NCBI GenBank assembly: GCA_022447185.1
Contig: JAKVAY010000044.1
Span: forward strand, 26,963-90,962
Direction: 5' to 3'
Source: Fuerstiella sp.
Lineage (GTDB): Bacteria; Planctomycetota; Planctomycetia; Planctomycetales; Planctomycetaceae
Length of the DNA stretch: 64,000 nt
This document shows, piece after piece, positions 20,200-28,471 of this stretch (position 1 is its first letter; every line of letters begins with the position of its first letter). A program made the translations under genes and the position numbers. The notes below the pieces were generated by a model. The model was not told the DNA's origin. It worked only from the letters and a program-made list of their open reading frames with translations, and ran no database searches.

Positions 20200-20430
20200 A
20201 TGCGTGCTGTGCCTGTGTTGTTGATCTTGCTTCTGAATTCGGCCACAGTTGTTGGGCATCCCGGCCATGGCGCAACCGATCCGTCATCGGTAGCACACTA
20301 CGTGATCAGTCCACTTCACCAGGGGTGGGTGGCGTGCACGCTGGTTCTGCTCAGCTTCGCCGCGTGGTTCATGATCAGGACGTGCCGATCCAATCGTGCA
20401 CGAGGTTGTTGCGTACCGACACAGCAATAA
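20200..20430 (+). CDS. Small predicted membrane protein
   Basis: 76 residues. An N-terminal hydrophobic signal (MRAVPVLLILLLNSATVVG) is followed by a His/Gly patch (HPGHG) and a second hydrophobic span (WVACTLVLLSFAAWFMI), ending in a Cys-containing basic tail (CRSNRARGCC). AGGAAG stands before the ATG. It lies 34 bases after the flavoprotein gene and could be in the same transcript. No family recognised; the His/Cys content hints at metal contact, which is speculation. Confidence 0.6.
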   Translation: MRAVPVLLILLLNSATVVGHPGHGATDPSSVAHYVISPLHQGWVACTLVLLSFAAWFMIRTCRSNRARGCCVPTQQ

Positions 20431-20443
20431 TTGGCATGGATGT

Positions 20444-21754
20444 TTAAACGAACAGTCCACCGAGAAAATTCAGAAACTCGGAACCACCAGTGCCTGGCTG
20501 GAACCACATCCACATGGTTCGAACAAGTTCCAAACCGGCAAACGCTCCTAAGACGGAAAAGACAGAACCACCGACGATGCCCACCGTCACTCCGGTTCCC
20601 CATGGCGTCTCGACGGCACGGCCTGCAGGGCCAGTTGGGGTTGCGAGCCCGACATTACTCTGGCCCGACGCAAAGTCCTCTTCGTCGTCCGCTTCGAAGA
20701 CATCGTCCATGTCGTCGTCGAAGTCGTCTATAAACTCATCGTCCTGAAAGGCTTCTTCACCATCCATAGCGGAGAAGTCGGTGTCGGTGGCCCCCCCGTC
20801 GTCATCCATCATCAGGACACTGGTGTCGGTTCCAGTGTCCTGTTCATCGTCTTCCAGCAGTCCTAAATCGAATTCACTGTCAGATCCCAGTAAATCCATC
20901 TGCAGGGTTTCCGCTCCGGCATCATCCGAAGCGGAATCCACGGCCACGATGCCGCCGTCATCCACCTCGATCGAAATTCCACTGTCCTGATCTGCTTCCA
21001 GTGAGATGCCGCTGTCACCGGAGTCAAGACTTATGCCGCTGTCAACGGAATCGAGGCTGATTCCGCTGTCAGCGTCGAAGCTGCTGTCGACTCCTTCAAG
21101 ACTTATGCCGCTGTCGTCCGCTTCCAGTGAAATCCCGCTGTCATCAATGTCAAGACTGATTCCACTGTCGTCATCAGAAGAATTCAGCCCGCCGTCACTG
21201 TCACGACCTTCATCGGAAGTTCCCTGAAGAGGATCCAGCAGCTTGAGATCGCTGTCATCGGCAAGGCTGATATCCGGATCCGTGCCGGCGCCGACCATCT
21301 TCACGTCACTGTCGGAATCAGTCAGCGAGTTATCCGAGTCGTCGAACTCAATTACCTTTTCACCGGACGGAGATGAATCATCAGATTCCAGTGTTGGTCC
21401 TGAATCGCCGGCAAGTCTTACATCACTGTCTGATCCACTCAAATCCGCAGTGTCATCGCCGTCAAACAGTGATGACTTGGAGTAGAGCTTGACATCGCTG
21501 TCTGAAGAGTCCATGAGATCCATTACTCCCTCTTCCGTATCCTGGTTCGGATCGAGGGCTTCAAGTGGAATCTCCGGGGACGAATCGGTTTCGCGGCTGC
21601 GCGCAAATTCGTCGATATCTTCTTCGCGAAACTTCCAGCTGCCACGGTTTGCGAACCCGCGGATCGCGCCAGCTTCACGTTCTTTAGCGAGTTGTTCGGA
21701 AGTAATCCCGAGTCGTTTGGCCGCGTCTTTAAGCTTCAGATATTTTTTTGCCAT
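20444..21754 (-). CDS. Helix-turn-helix protein with Asp/Ser repeats and C-terminal membrane segment
   Basis: 436 residues. Residues 1-55 are an excisionase/MerR-like DNA-binding fold (KLKDAAKRLGITSEQLAKER... GSWKFREEDIDEF). The middle ~300 residues are extremely acidic and Ser-rich and hold two repeat families: SDSDVKL-type units (four copies) and DSGISL-type units (seven copies). The end is hydrophobic (VTVGIVGGSVFSVLGAFAGLEL, then another short hydrophobic stretch), so the protein is probably anchored in the membrane with its DNA-binding head in the cytoplasm. Function unknown. Proteins with this layout are known in planctomycetes. It converges with the small membrane protein gene, leaving only 13 bases between stops. 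Confidence 0.85.
   Translation of the reverse strand: MAKKYLKLKDAAKRLGITSEQLAKEREAGAIRGFANRGSWKFREEDIDEFARSRETDSSPEIPLEALDPNQDTEEGVMDLMDSSDSDVKLYSKSSLFDGDDTADLSGSDSDVRLAGDSGPTLESDDSSPSGEKVIEFDDSDNSLTDSDSDVKMVGAGTDPDISLADDSDLKLLDPLQGTSDEGRDSDGGLNSSDDDSGISLDIDDSGISLEADDSGISLEGVDSSFDADSGISLDSVDSGISLDSGDSGISLEADQDSGISIEVDDGGIVAVDSASDDAGAETLQMDLLGSDSEFDLGLLEDDEQDTGTDTSVLMMDDDGGATDTDFSAMDGEEAFQDDEFIDDFDDDMDDVFEADDEEDFASGQSNVGLATPTGPAGRAVETPWGTGVTVGIVGGSVFSVLGAFAGLELVRTMWMWFQPGTGGSEFLNFLGGLFV
20970..21170 (-). repeat. Tandem DSGISL-coding repeat
   Basis: Seven copies of a unit encoding D-S-G-I-S-[LI]-[DE] separated by 2-8 acidic residues. At DNA level the plus strand shows recurrent ATTCCACTGTC, ATGCCGCTGTC and close variants. 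The copies differ mainly at wobble positions, so they are under protein-level constraint rather than freshly duplicated. Confidence 0.8.
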
Positions 21755-23136
21755 GCTCAGACAATCTACCCGAGAAATCGGGCGGACAGATTGAACGGGT
21801 CCAGTGGGATAACGGAACTCGTATCTGCCTGTATTGTGAGGGTCGAGATTTGTCAGACACCACGAAGGTCTACAATTCGCGACTGATTCCAGATTCTTAG
21901 TTGATGAGTTGTGAGATGCAAGATCTTTGTTCGGTCTGCAGGTGCTTTGATTAAAGCTTTCTGTCAGGGGGCCAGCACGAGGATCTGTAGCAATTTGTAT
22001 ATGTCATTAAGCGGACCAGGTGTTTACACGACGTTATCGAACTAATCAAAACACGATTAACAGGTGATCCACCTGATCACTTCGAGTTTCGACCATGTTC
22101 CGAGTCTGACTGTAAAAAATCCCAAATCGGCAAGGTCGAGTTAAGTCTGCCGGTCGTGACGATTCTGCAAATCGGGACAATGATGAGGGCTGTGGTGTTT
22201 TAACAACAACTGGTTTCCGGAGAACCGGATGCAGGCATCCAACCAACATCTCGCAGAATAAATCCGGCTATGTTCTGCACCTGGCTGAGTCAGGTGCAGA
22301 CCGCATGCGACGTCTTCGAGCCTGACTGTGCGAAAGTATCGATATTTCGAATACGACAGATCCAGGCGGTGGTCACTCGGCAGAATCAACGTTTTTACAT
22401 TGCTTATGGCATTCCCGGATCACAGGCCTGTAAATGACATTGTTTATGACGGTGTAATTATTGGCGGTGAATCGTCCGTGTTTTCGATGCGCCCATGCTT
22501 ATGAACCCGGATCTGCTTGCATTCTCCGGAGAGAGGTCGCTTGAGGAAGCCGACACGGGCAGTGGCCAAATGTTGCTTGTATCACTTGACCCCGTGGCGA
22601 TCGAGGGTACAGGAATCATGGCGACAACTGAAACGTGGTGGGAAACAATGTTCCGGCACCCGCGAAACAGAGCCTGGACGAGTGTGACCTGCCGATTGAT
22701 GATGCGGGATGAATATTTGTAATATCCGTCGTCTTGGGATATTGGCGCGGCAGTGATGTAGGTCACCTGCAGCGATGACTTCTTGTTGCCGGTGGTGAGA
22801 CAACCTCACTGGATTTTTGACGAATTGGACAACATTGGTGGTATGACTTGGCAGGGTTTTTCCCAGGTCAGCATTTTCAGAAATTTAGGGCCAATATTAC
22901 GGACTTTTTAGGAAATGAGCCGCTCGCGGACGGCGGCAGGATGTAACGTCGATACCGCCGGCCAGTCGGATCGTCAAACTCAACCGATTGTTGAGCGTCC
23001 TTGCGTTAGCGGACAATTGTGATTCGAGGTAACATGTACCGGTGTCACCCTCCCAACCAGTGTTGCAGTCGCCAGGTCTGTAAGTGCTGTTGTTTGGGGG
23101 GAGATCCAATAAACACTTTCCTTCGTCAGCAACGGC
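21755..23136. other. Long gene-free region with hairpins
   Basis: About 1.38 kb, the longest gene-free stretch of the window. None of the small frames inside looks like a protein. Several short inverted repeats cluster between 22060 and 22300: GTGATC...GATCAC near 22063, TCCGG-AGAA-CCGGA near 22214, GGATGC-AG-GCATCC near 22228 and a ten-base-pair hairpin at 22274-22300. A near-identical sequence CGAGTCTGACTGT/CGAGCCTGACTGT occurs near 22097 and again near 22318. This is compatible with an unannotated structured RNA or a regulatory/nucleoid site; I cannot match it to a known RNA family. Confidence 0.45.
22274..22300. other. Perfect ten-base-pair hairpin
   Basis: TCTGCACCTG at 22274-22283 is exactly complementary to CAGGTGCAGA at 22291-22300, with a seven-base loop GCTGAGT. 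No T run follows on either strand, so it is not a standard terminator. It is over 500 bases from the nearest supported gene on either side. Confidence 0.6.
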
Positions 23137-23574
23137 ATGTGGTGTCAACACGAAATCTCACTTCCGGAATTTGATCGCGGTTGTCACCTGATCACGCAAC
23201 ACGTTGTTGCTGCTTGTCCCGAAGTTCGTCAGGTTCGGGTGGGACTGCTGCATGTTTTTATATGTCATACGTCTGCTTCGCTGACACTCAATGAGAATGC
23301 GGATCCGGATGTCCTGACGGATATGACTATGGCATCCGATCGACTGGTGCCTGAAACATGGCCATGGACTCATACCATTGAGGGGCCGGATGACATGCCG
23401 GCCCATGTAAAGTCATCACTCACAGACTCTTCGATCAGCGTTCCGATTCGGGATGGTCGACTTCTTGTCGGAGCGTGGCAGGGAATTTATCTGTGTGAGC
23501 ATCGGAATCGGGGTGGAAAACGTCGTCTGATTCTCACGTTGCACGGGGAGCCGGGTGATGGTGTATCGAGCTAA
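23137..23574 (+). CDS. yjbQ: YjbQ (UPF0047) family protein
   Basis: 145 residues, the normal length. All family signatures are present: [16 protein letters not shown] near 44-59, the [17 protein letters not shown] segment near 79-95, and [12 protein letters not shown] near 112-123. YjbQ proteins form small trimers with a metal site of conserved His; the E. coli member has secondary thiamine-phosphate synthase activity, but the physiological role is unresolved. The last 20 bases overlap the start of kdsA, so the two are translationally coupled. Confidence 0.92.
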   Translation: MWCQHEISLPEFDRGCHLITQHVVAACPEVRQVRVGLLHVFICHTSASLTLNENADPDVLTDMTMASDRLVPETWPWTHTIEGPDDMPAHVKSSLTDSSISVPIRDGRLLVGAWQGIYLCEHRNRGGKRRLILTLHGEPGDGVSS

Positions 23575-24433
23575 TTCACTGGAGCAGTGCGTAGAGAATC
23601 CGGTTTCAATTGCAGGTCATCGGACCGGATCGAATCAACCTCTGTTATTTATTGCTGGTCCGTGTGTTATCGAGTCCGAGGACCTTTTGAAACGCATCGC
23701 GGATCATTTGGCAGAAACAGAACAGAAACAAGCGTGTCGTTTTGTCTTCAAGGCCAGCTTTGACAAGGCAAACCGAACGAGTGTGCACAGTTTTCGCGGT
23801 CCCGGGTTGGAGGAAGGTCTGCGCATGCTGGAGCAGGTTTCCCAGGCATCTGGTCTCCCTGTCACAACAGACATTCATGCGGCCTGTCAGGCAGAACCGT
23901 GCAGTGAAATCTGTTCAATCCTGCAAATACCGGCATTTCTGGCAAGGCAGACAGACCTGCTGGTCGCTGCGGCGAAAGCGGCAGTGCGCCGGAACATCTG
24001 TGTGAATATCAAGAAACCGCAGTTTGTTGCCCCCGAAGACACGGTTCATGCCGTACGTAAATGTGAAGCTCAGGGTCTGAACAAGATCTTACTGACAGAA
24101 CGAGGAACAACATTCGGATATGGTCGCCTGGTCAACGATTTTCGATGTATACCGATTATGCACAGTTTTGGCGTGCCGGTGGTGTTTGACGCCACTCACA
24201 GTGTACAGCTGCCCGGTGGGGAAACGACTGGCGGACAGTCAGAATTGGTGTTTCCACTGGCAAGAGCGGCTGTGGCAGCGGGGGCCGATGCTGTGTTCTT
24301 TGAGACCCATCCCAATCCACAGAAAGCGATGAGCGACGGCCCAAATCTGGTGCGTCTCGATCAGACAGCGACACTGGTCAGACAATTGACTGCGATCCGT
24401 GATGTCACACTGAATCTCTCGAGTTCGAACTGA
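23555..24433 (+). CDS. kdsA: 3-deoxy-8-phosphooctulonate synthase, metal-dependent type
   Basis: 292 residues. It condenses phosphoenolpyruvate with arabinose 5-phosphate to KDO-8-phosphate, the precursor of the lipopolysaccharide inner core sugar. Motifs seen: [45 protein letters not shown] and [17 protein letters not shown]. The first motif is IAGPCVIES with Cys37, where metal-independent enzymes such as that of E. coli have Asn; with the His, Glu and Asp of the later motifs this predicts the metal-dependent class. Start is GTG at 23555 or the ATG immediately after it, inside yjbQ. No other Kdo genes are adjacent. Confidence 0.96.
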   Translation: MMVYRANSLEQCVENPVSIAGHRTGSNQPLLFIAGPCVIESEDLLKRIADHLAETEQKQACRFVFKASFDKANRTSVHSFRGPGLEEGLRMLEQVSQASGLPVTTDIHAACQAEPCSEICSILQIPAFLARQTDLLVAAAKAAVRRNICVNIKKPQFVAPEDTVHAVRKCEAQGLNKILLTERGTTFGYGRLVNDFRCIPIMHSFGVPVVFDATHSVQLPGGETTGGQSELVFPLARAAVAAGADAVFFETHPNPQKAMSDGPNLVRLDQTATLVRQLTAIRDVTLNLSSSN

Positions 24434-24547
24434 TATCCGGACTCTAACTGTCGTGCAGAACCCGCTGGATCGATGGAATGCCTCTTGAATACATTCGATC
24501 GACGAAAACAACCACGAGATTCTGAGCCACGAAATCAGGAATTCGAC

Positions 24548-26419
24548 ATGTCATTAACTTCATCGTCTGCGACTCAAATACAAATCACATCGGTCGTTGC
24601 TGTGTTATTGTGCTGTGTGACGGTTAATACTGGCTGCGGTCCCGAGCAAGAGCCATCAGCATCATCAACAGTACAGACCGACGCACAGGATCAAAGCACA
24701 CTGGATGCCTGCCGAATGCGTCTGGAAGGTGTGGCTCGACGGTTTCGTCCCGATTCTTTGTCCGCTATCAATGATCTCACTTCGAGTGTTGGTGCACTCA
24801 ATGCTTGGCTGGTTGAGTGTGCGGCGCAGGAGCTTAAGACGCTGTCAGTCAGTGAAGCCAATTTGGCATATCTCAATCCAGCAGCACAGCGGTCGGTTTC
24901 AGCACCTCGATTCTCCGTTCGTGACGTCATCTACGTGCGCGACTCACTGATTGTGTCTCGTCTGGCTCAGGCGATTGTCGAACGTTCCAATTCACCGCAC
25001 GATCTGGAGTTTTCGCAGGTTCTGAGCCTCTTTCGCTGGGTTGGAAATAATATCAGCCTGGAGGGTACAGCAGCAGCGGGAACGTCAATGGGTTTTCTGG
25101 ACACCCTGCTGACTGGTCAGGGGACTGTTCGGTCACGTGTGTGGCTTTTGGCAGCGTTGTTGCGGCAGCTTCAAATCGATGTCGTCATTCTTCTGCCGAA
25201 TGACGCAAGGGAAGATCCGGAGGATGACTCGGAATTTCTGATTGCTGCGTGCGTTAATGATAAGCTTGTTCTGTTTGACCCTCTTACCTGGCTGCCGATT
25301 CCTTCAGCCGATGATGACTCGGTGCAGATCAACAATCCTGCCGGAGCAGACTATTTGGCGACAAACGATCGCTGGAATCTGCCACAGGTCCGAATCGTCG
25401 CGGAAACATCTGCGCTCTGTCCTCGCATGCTGGTTTTGCAGGAACAACTGCCCGCTAAATTGTCGGCCATCCTTTATGAAGAAATTTCAGGTGGTACCTC
25501 CGATATTCGACCTCTGATCGAACGCCTTGTTTCGTCAGCGCCTGAGATAATTCTTGCTGATCGTTTCGAGTGGTGGGACTGGCCGGATCAGCAGGCCACT
25601 GCCGCTATGGCACTGGACGAATCGCAGCAGCGGACTCGTGACCAACAGATGAAGTCGTTTGAAGCACCCTACAATCGTGATCCGCTGGACCTGGGAACTG
25701 ACTTTAACGAAATTCTGAGTGATCCGAGTCTGACGTCGGAGCAGCGAGAAGCACTATGGCAGCAAAAATGGAAAATGGAGATCGCGAAAATCAGGGAACT
25801 GGAGAAGGAACGAGACCTTAAAAAATTGTTCGGACGTCCATCAGATTATTTGCTCAAGATTAGGCTGGAGCAGGTGGAAGGAAGCAGCGATCGCAGGATA
25901 ATTCAGCAGTTACAGAGGATACGAAACGCATGTATCGATGACGCCATTCGTTTTACCGTACCACTGTCCGTTGATCATACCGGACAGAAATCGATTCCGA
26001 TCCCTGAGTCGCTGCAGAAAGTTAACCTCGCTGCGACCGGGAACTCACTGTACTGGACAGGCCTGTGTCAGATGGATCGATCACAGTCTGGCACAGCGGT
26101 TTCCGCCTTTAGAAACTATCGACGTCAGTATCCAGACGGAAAATGGTTCTATCCCTCACTGATGAATCAGGCGCTGTCAGAAATGGCACAGGGCCGATAC
26201 GATGCCGCCTTTGCAACGCTCTCCGAGGCGGATCATATGGCAAATCCTGAGCGACGACGTGTCGTGTTAATGCTGGAACGTCTGCAGGCGGCCATAGAGC
26301 GAGAGACGCCGTCAGCTGAGTCCATTCCGGATGCAGATGCGAAAGTCGCACCGAGCGAGCCACCGGCAGTCGATCAGCCTTCACTCGATTCTCCCGACAG
26401 CGCTGACGATGCTGTGTAA
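24548..26419 (+). CDS. Lipoprotein with transglutaminase-like domain lacking the catalytic Cys
   Basis: 623 residues. The start is set by a lipoprotein signal (hydrophobic VVAVLLCCVTV, lipobox NTGC at about residue 26-29) and AGGA upstream. Residues ~130-250 resemble the transglutaminase-like fold found in many planctomycete secreted proteins: RWVGNNISLEG, then GQGTVRSRVWLLAALLRQL, and LVLFDPLTWLPIP. In active members the segment before the RxWLL helix carries the nucleophilic Cys (GxC); here it is Thr-Val. The C-terminal third has helical, TPR-like repeats (SGTAVSAFRNYRRQYPDGKW) and an acidic tail. Probably a periplasmic or outer-membrane-facing structural or tethering protein. Confidence 0.75.
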   Translation: MSLTSSSATQIQITSVVAVLLCCVTVNTGCGPEQEPSASSTVQTDAQDQSTLDACRMRLEGVARRFRPDSLSAINDLTSSVGALNAWLVECAAQELKTLSVSEANLAYLNPAAQRSVSAPRFSVRDVIYVRDSLIVSRLAQAIVERSNSPHDLEFSQVLSLFRWVGNNISLEGTAAAGTSMGFLDTLLTGQGTVRSRVWLLAALLRQLQIDVVILLPNDAREDPEDDSEFLIAACVNDKLVLFDPLTWLPIPSADDDSVQINNPAGADYLATNDRWNLPQVRIVAETSALCPRMLVLQEQLPAKLSAILYEEISGGTSDIRPLIERLVSSAPEIILADRFEWWDWPDQQATAAMALDESQQRTRDQQMKSFEAPYNRDPLDLGTDFNEILSDPSLTSEQREALWQQKWKMEIAKIRELEKERDLKKLFGRPSDYLLKIRLEQVEGSSDRRIIQQLQRIRNACIDDAIRFTVPLSVDHTGQKSIPIPESLQKVNLAATGNSLYWTGLCQMDRSQSGTAVSAFRNYRRQYPDGKWFYPSLMNQALSEMAQGRYDAAFATLSEADHMANPERRRVVLMLERLQAAIERETPSAESIPDADAKVAPSEPPAVDQPSLDSPDSADDAV

Positions 26420-26780
26420 GAGATTTGTTGTAACCCGGACTTGCCGGCTTCTGTCAGACTCATGCATCGGACCCGCGACGTGACCACGTGCTGAATCTCG
26501 TTGCGGCGTTAGGCTGATATCCGTGATCCGGACGCATCGAATCAGCCGTTAGTACGTTGAAGGTTGGCAACATCTGATGCGTTCTCAGAACGTTCTTTTT
26601 GCCGGCAATGAGTGAAGCACCAGTGTTTTTACACGTGCTAATGAAACTGAACGTTCCGGCACTTCGTTTGTTAATCCGGTTGTTCACTGTCGTTGTCACT
26701 ATCAATGTCGCGGGATCTGCAGACCCGTTAATGATCATTGAAAATTCTGGATTAACGCTGCGCCGTCCTGCCGTTCAAAT
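26420..26780. other. Intergenic region before the sigma-54 activator gene
   Basis: About 360 bases. It contains one small open frame (26599-26784) with a hydrophobic centre but without a ribosome site or any recognisable feature, and it overlaps the next gene's start, so I do not call it. The promoter of the downstream gene should lie here. Confidence 0.4.
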
Positions 26781-28325
26781 GTGAGTATTCCAATGTTGTC
26801 GTTCGAATTGACCGTTATTTGCAGCGCTAGGCCTGGGTTCATTCGAAGCATCGGTAACGTTCTCAAAGGGAAATCCCGACAGCTCGAATGCTGTTCCATT
26901 TCTGAAGCAGTTCAGATGATTCAGATGCATGACCCGGATTTGATTGTTGTGGATTTGCGCAATGCCGGTCGGATGCAATGTGATCAAATCTGGGCGTTGT
27001 TGTGGAATGCTCAACACTGCCGATGTATTGCGGTGGTTCACACAGCAGAGGTTGTACCGTCCGCTGTTCCCCCTGAACTTTCAAGTCGTGTTCAGGTCGT
27101 TGAACAAGAGGCACTCGATTCGGACCTGACAAATGTGGCACAGGTGGTGGCAGACTCGATCGCAGGGAAGAAAGATTCCACGATCTCGGATGCGATAAAC
27201 GCTGACCGTGTCCTTCAAGCCGGAGTATTCAATTCAGTTGCAGATCTGACGAAGCATGGTGACAGCAACACGCATAACGTCACAGAGACAGCGGACCTGA
27301 CGTATCCGACATCCGATTCGGGTGGGTCGATTGCAGATCGATACCGCACGAAAACAGACAACTTGCGACATATGCTGGAACGTCTTCAGGTGGCCGCTCA
27401 GCACGATGTTACGATCCTGCTGACTGGGGAAACCGGTTCCGGAAAGACATATCTTGCCCGGCTGATTCATGCGGTTTCGTCGCGGGAATCCCGGCCGTTC
27501 GTGACAGTTGCCTGCGGGGCCCTGCCTGGGGAGTTGATCGAAAGTGAATTGTTCGGTCATGTAAGAGGGGCATTCACCAGCGCGCACGCCGACAAGGATG
27601 GAAGATTTATGGCCGCGGGACGCGGTACGATCCTGCTGGACGAAATTGACGTACTTACTCCGGAACAACAGGTCAAGCTGCTGCGTGTGATTGAAACAGG
27701 ACAATTCGAAGCCGTTGGTTCCAATCGAACACTGCAGGTGGAGGCTCGGATCATCGCCGCCAGCAATCTTGAACTTCAACCACTCGTAGAGCAGGGACGG
27801 TTCCGGCCTGACCTTTACTATCGTCTGAACACACTGACCTTTCGTATCCCACCACTGCGCAAGAGACTCCCGGACATTGAGTTGCTGGCTCGACATTTTG
27901 TTCACTCTCACGCGCTGCGACACGGAATTGGTTCTCTGGAGATCAGTCAGGATTTTCTGAGTTCTCTGCTGAGTTATCCATGGCCAGGAAATGTGCGTGA
28001 AATGGAAAATGCGATTCGAAGTGCCGTGATTTACAGTAAAAACGGTGTGTTGACGGCAGGCTCACTGCCTCCCGACATTGTTGAGGGGACTAGCGGTCCG
28101 GCTAATGATCCGTCTGTGGCCAGATTCTTCAGGGGAACGCCGGAAGCAACGCTGGAGAATCGGATAGAATTGACTGAGAAAGACATCATCGAACAGGCAT
28201 TGCTGGAAAACAGTTTCATCAGGACAAGCACAGCACGTCAACTGGGAATCAGCCGGGTTACGCTCTACAACAAAATGAAAAAATACGGAATGATGCAGGG
28301 CAAACGACCGCTGTCCACTGGGTAG
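26781..28325 (+). CDS. Sigma-54-dependent transcriptional activator (NtrC-like), atypical receiver
   Basis: 514 residues in three parts. Residues ~8-125 resemble a receiver fold (DLIVVDLRNAG) but lack the acidic pair and a clear KP signature, so phosphorylation is doubtful. Residues ~190-420 are the AAA+ core with Walker A GETGSGKT near 215, Walker B TILLDEID and the arginine region FRPDLYYRL. The sigma-54 contact loop reads GAFTSA rather than GAFTGA. The C-terminus is a Fis-type helix-turn-helix (TARQLGISRVTLYNKMKKYG). It should activate sigma-54 promoters by ATP hydrolysis. No histidine kinase is next to it. The listed start is GTG; ATG four codons in is possible. TrkH follows 146 bases later. 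Confidence 0.93.
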   Translation: MSIPMLSFELTVICSARPGFIRSIGNVLKGKSRQLECCSISEAVQMIQMHDPDLIVVDLRNAGRMQCDQIWALLWNAQHCRCIAVVHTAEVVPSAVPPELSSRVQVVEQEALDSDLTNVAQVVADSIAGKKDSTISDAINADRVLQAGVFNSVADLTKHGDSNTHNVTETADLTYPTSDSGGSIADRYRTKTDNLRHMLERLQVAAQHDVTILLTGETGSGKTYLARLIHAVSSRESRPFVTVACGALPGELIESELFGHVRGAFTSAHADKDGRFMAAGRGTILLDEIDVLTPEQQVKLLRVIETGQFEAVGSNRTLQVEARIIAASNLELQPLVEQGRFRPDLYYRLNTLTFRIPPLRKRLPDIELLARHFVHSHALRHGIGSLEISQDFLSSLLSYPWPGNVREMENAIRSAVIYSKNGVLTAGSLPPDIVEGTSGPANDPSVARFFRGTPEATLENRIELTEKDIIEQALLENSFIRTSTARQLGISRVTLYNKMKKYGMMQGKRPLSTG

Positions 28326-28471
28326 TACACCGGTAATGCAGCCGGTAGCATGGCAACCGGGCCGCAGAACAGGCTTCATCCCGTATTTGAGTCGAGTACT
28401 TCGAAATCCTGGTGCTGGCAGGTGCTCTGCAGATATTACCGCGAAATCATCGGCGAACAAAGCGTGACGCA

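Noticed and set aside
20970-21170. CRISPR-like array
   Set aside because: The repeats encode DSGISL units within a real gene, are irregularly spaced and show wobble variation; not an array.
23137-23574. Thiamine riboswitch upstream of yjbQ
   Set aside because: The YjbQ link to thiamine is enzymatic only; no THI-box sequence is visible in the upstream region.
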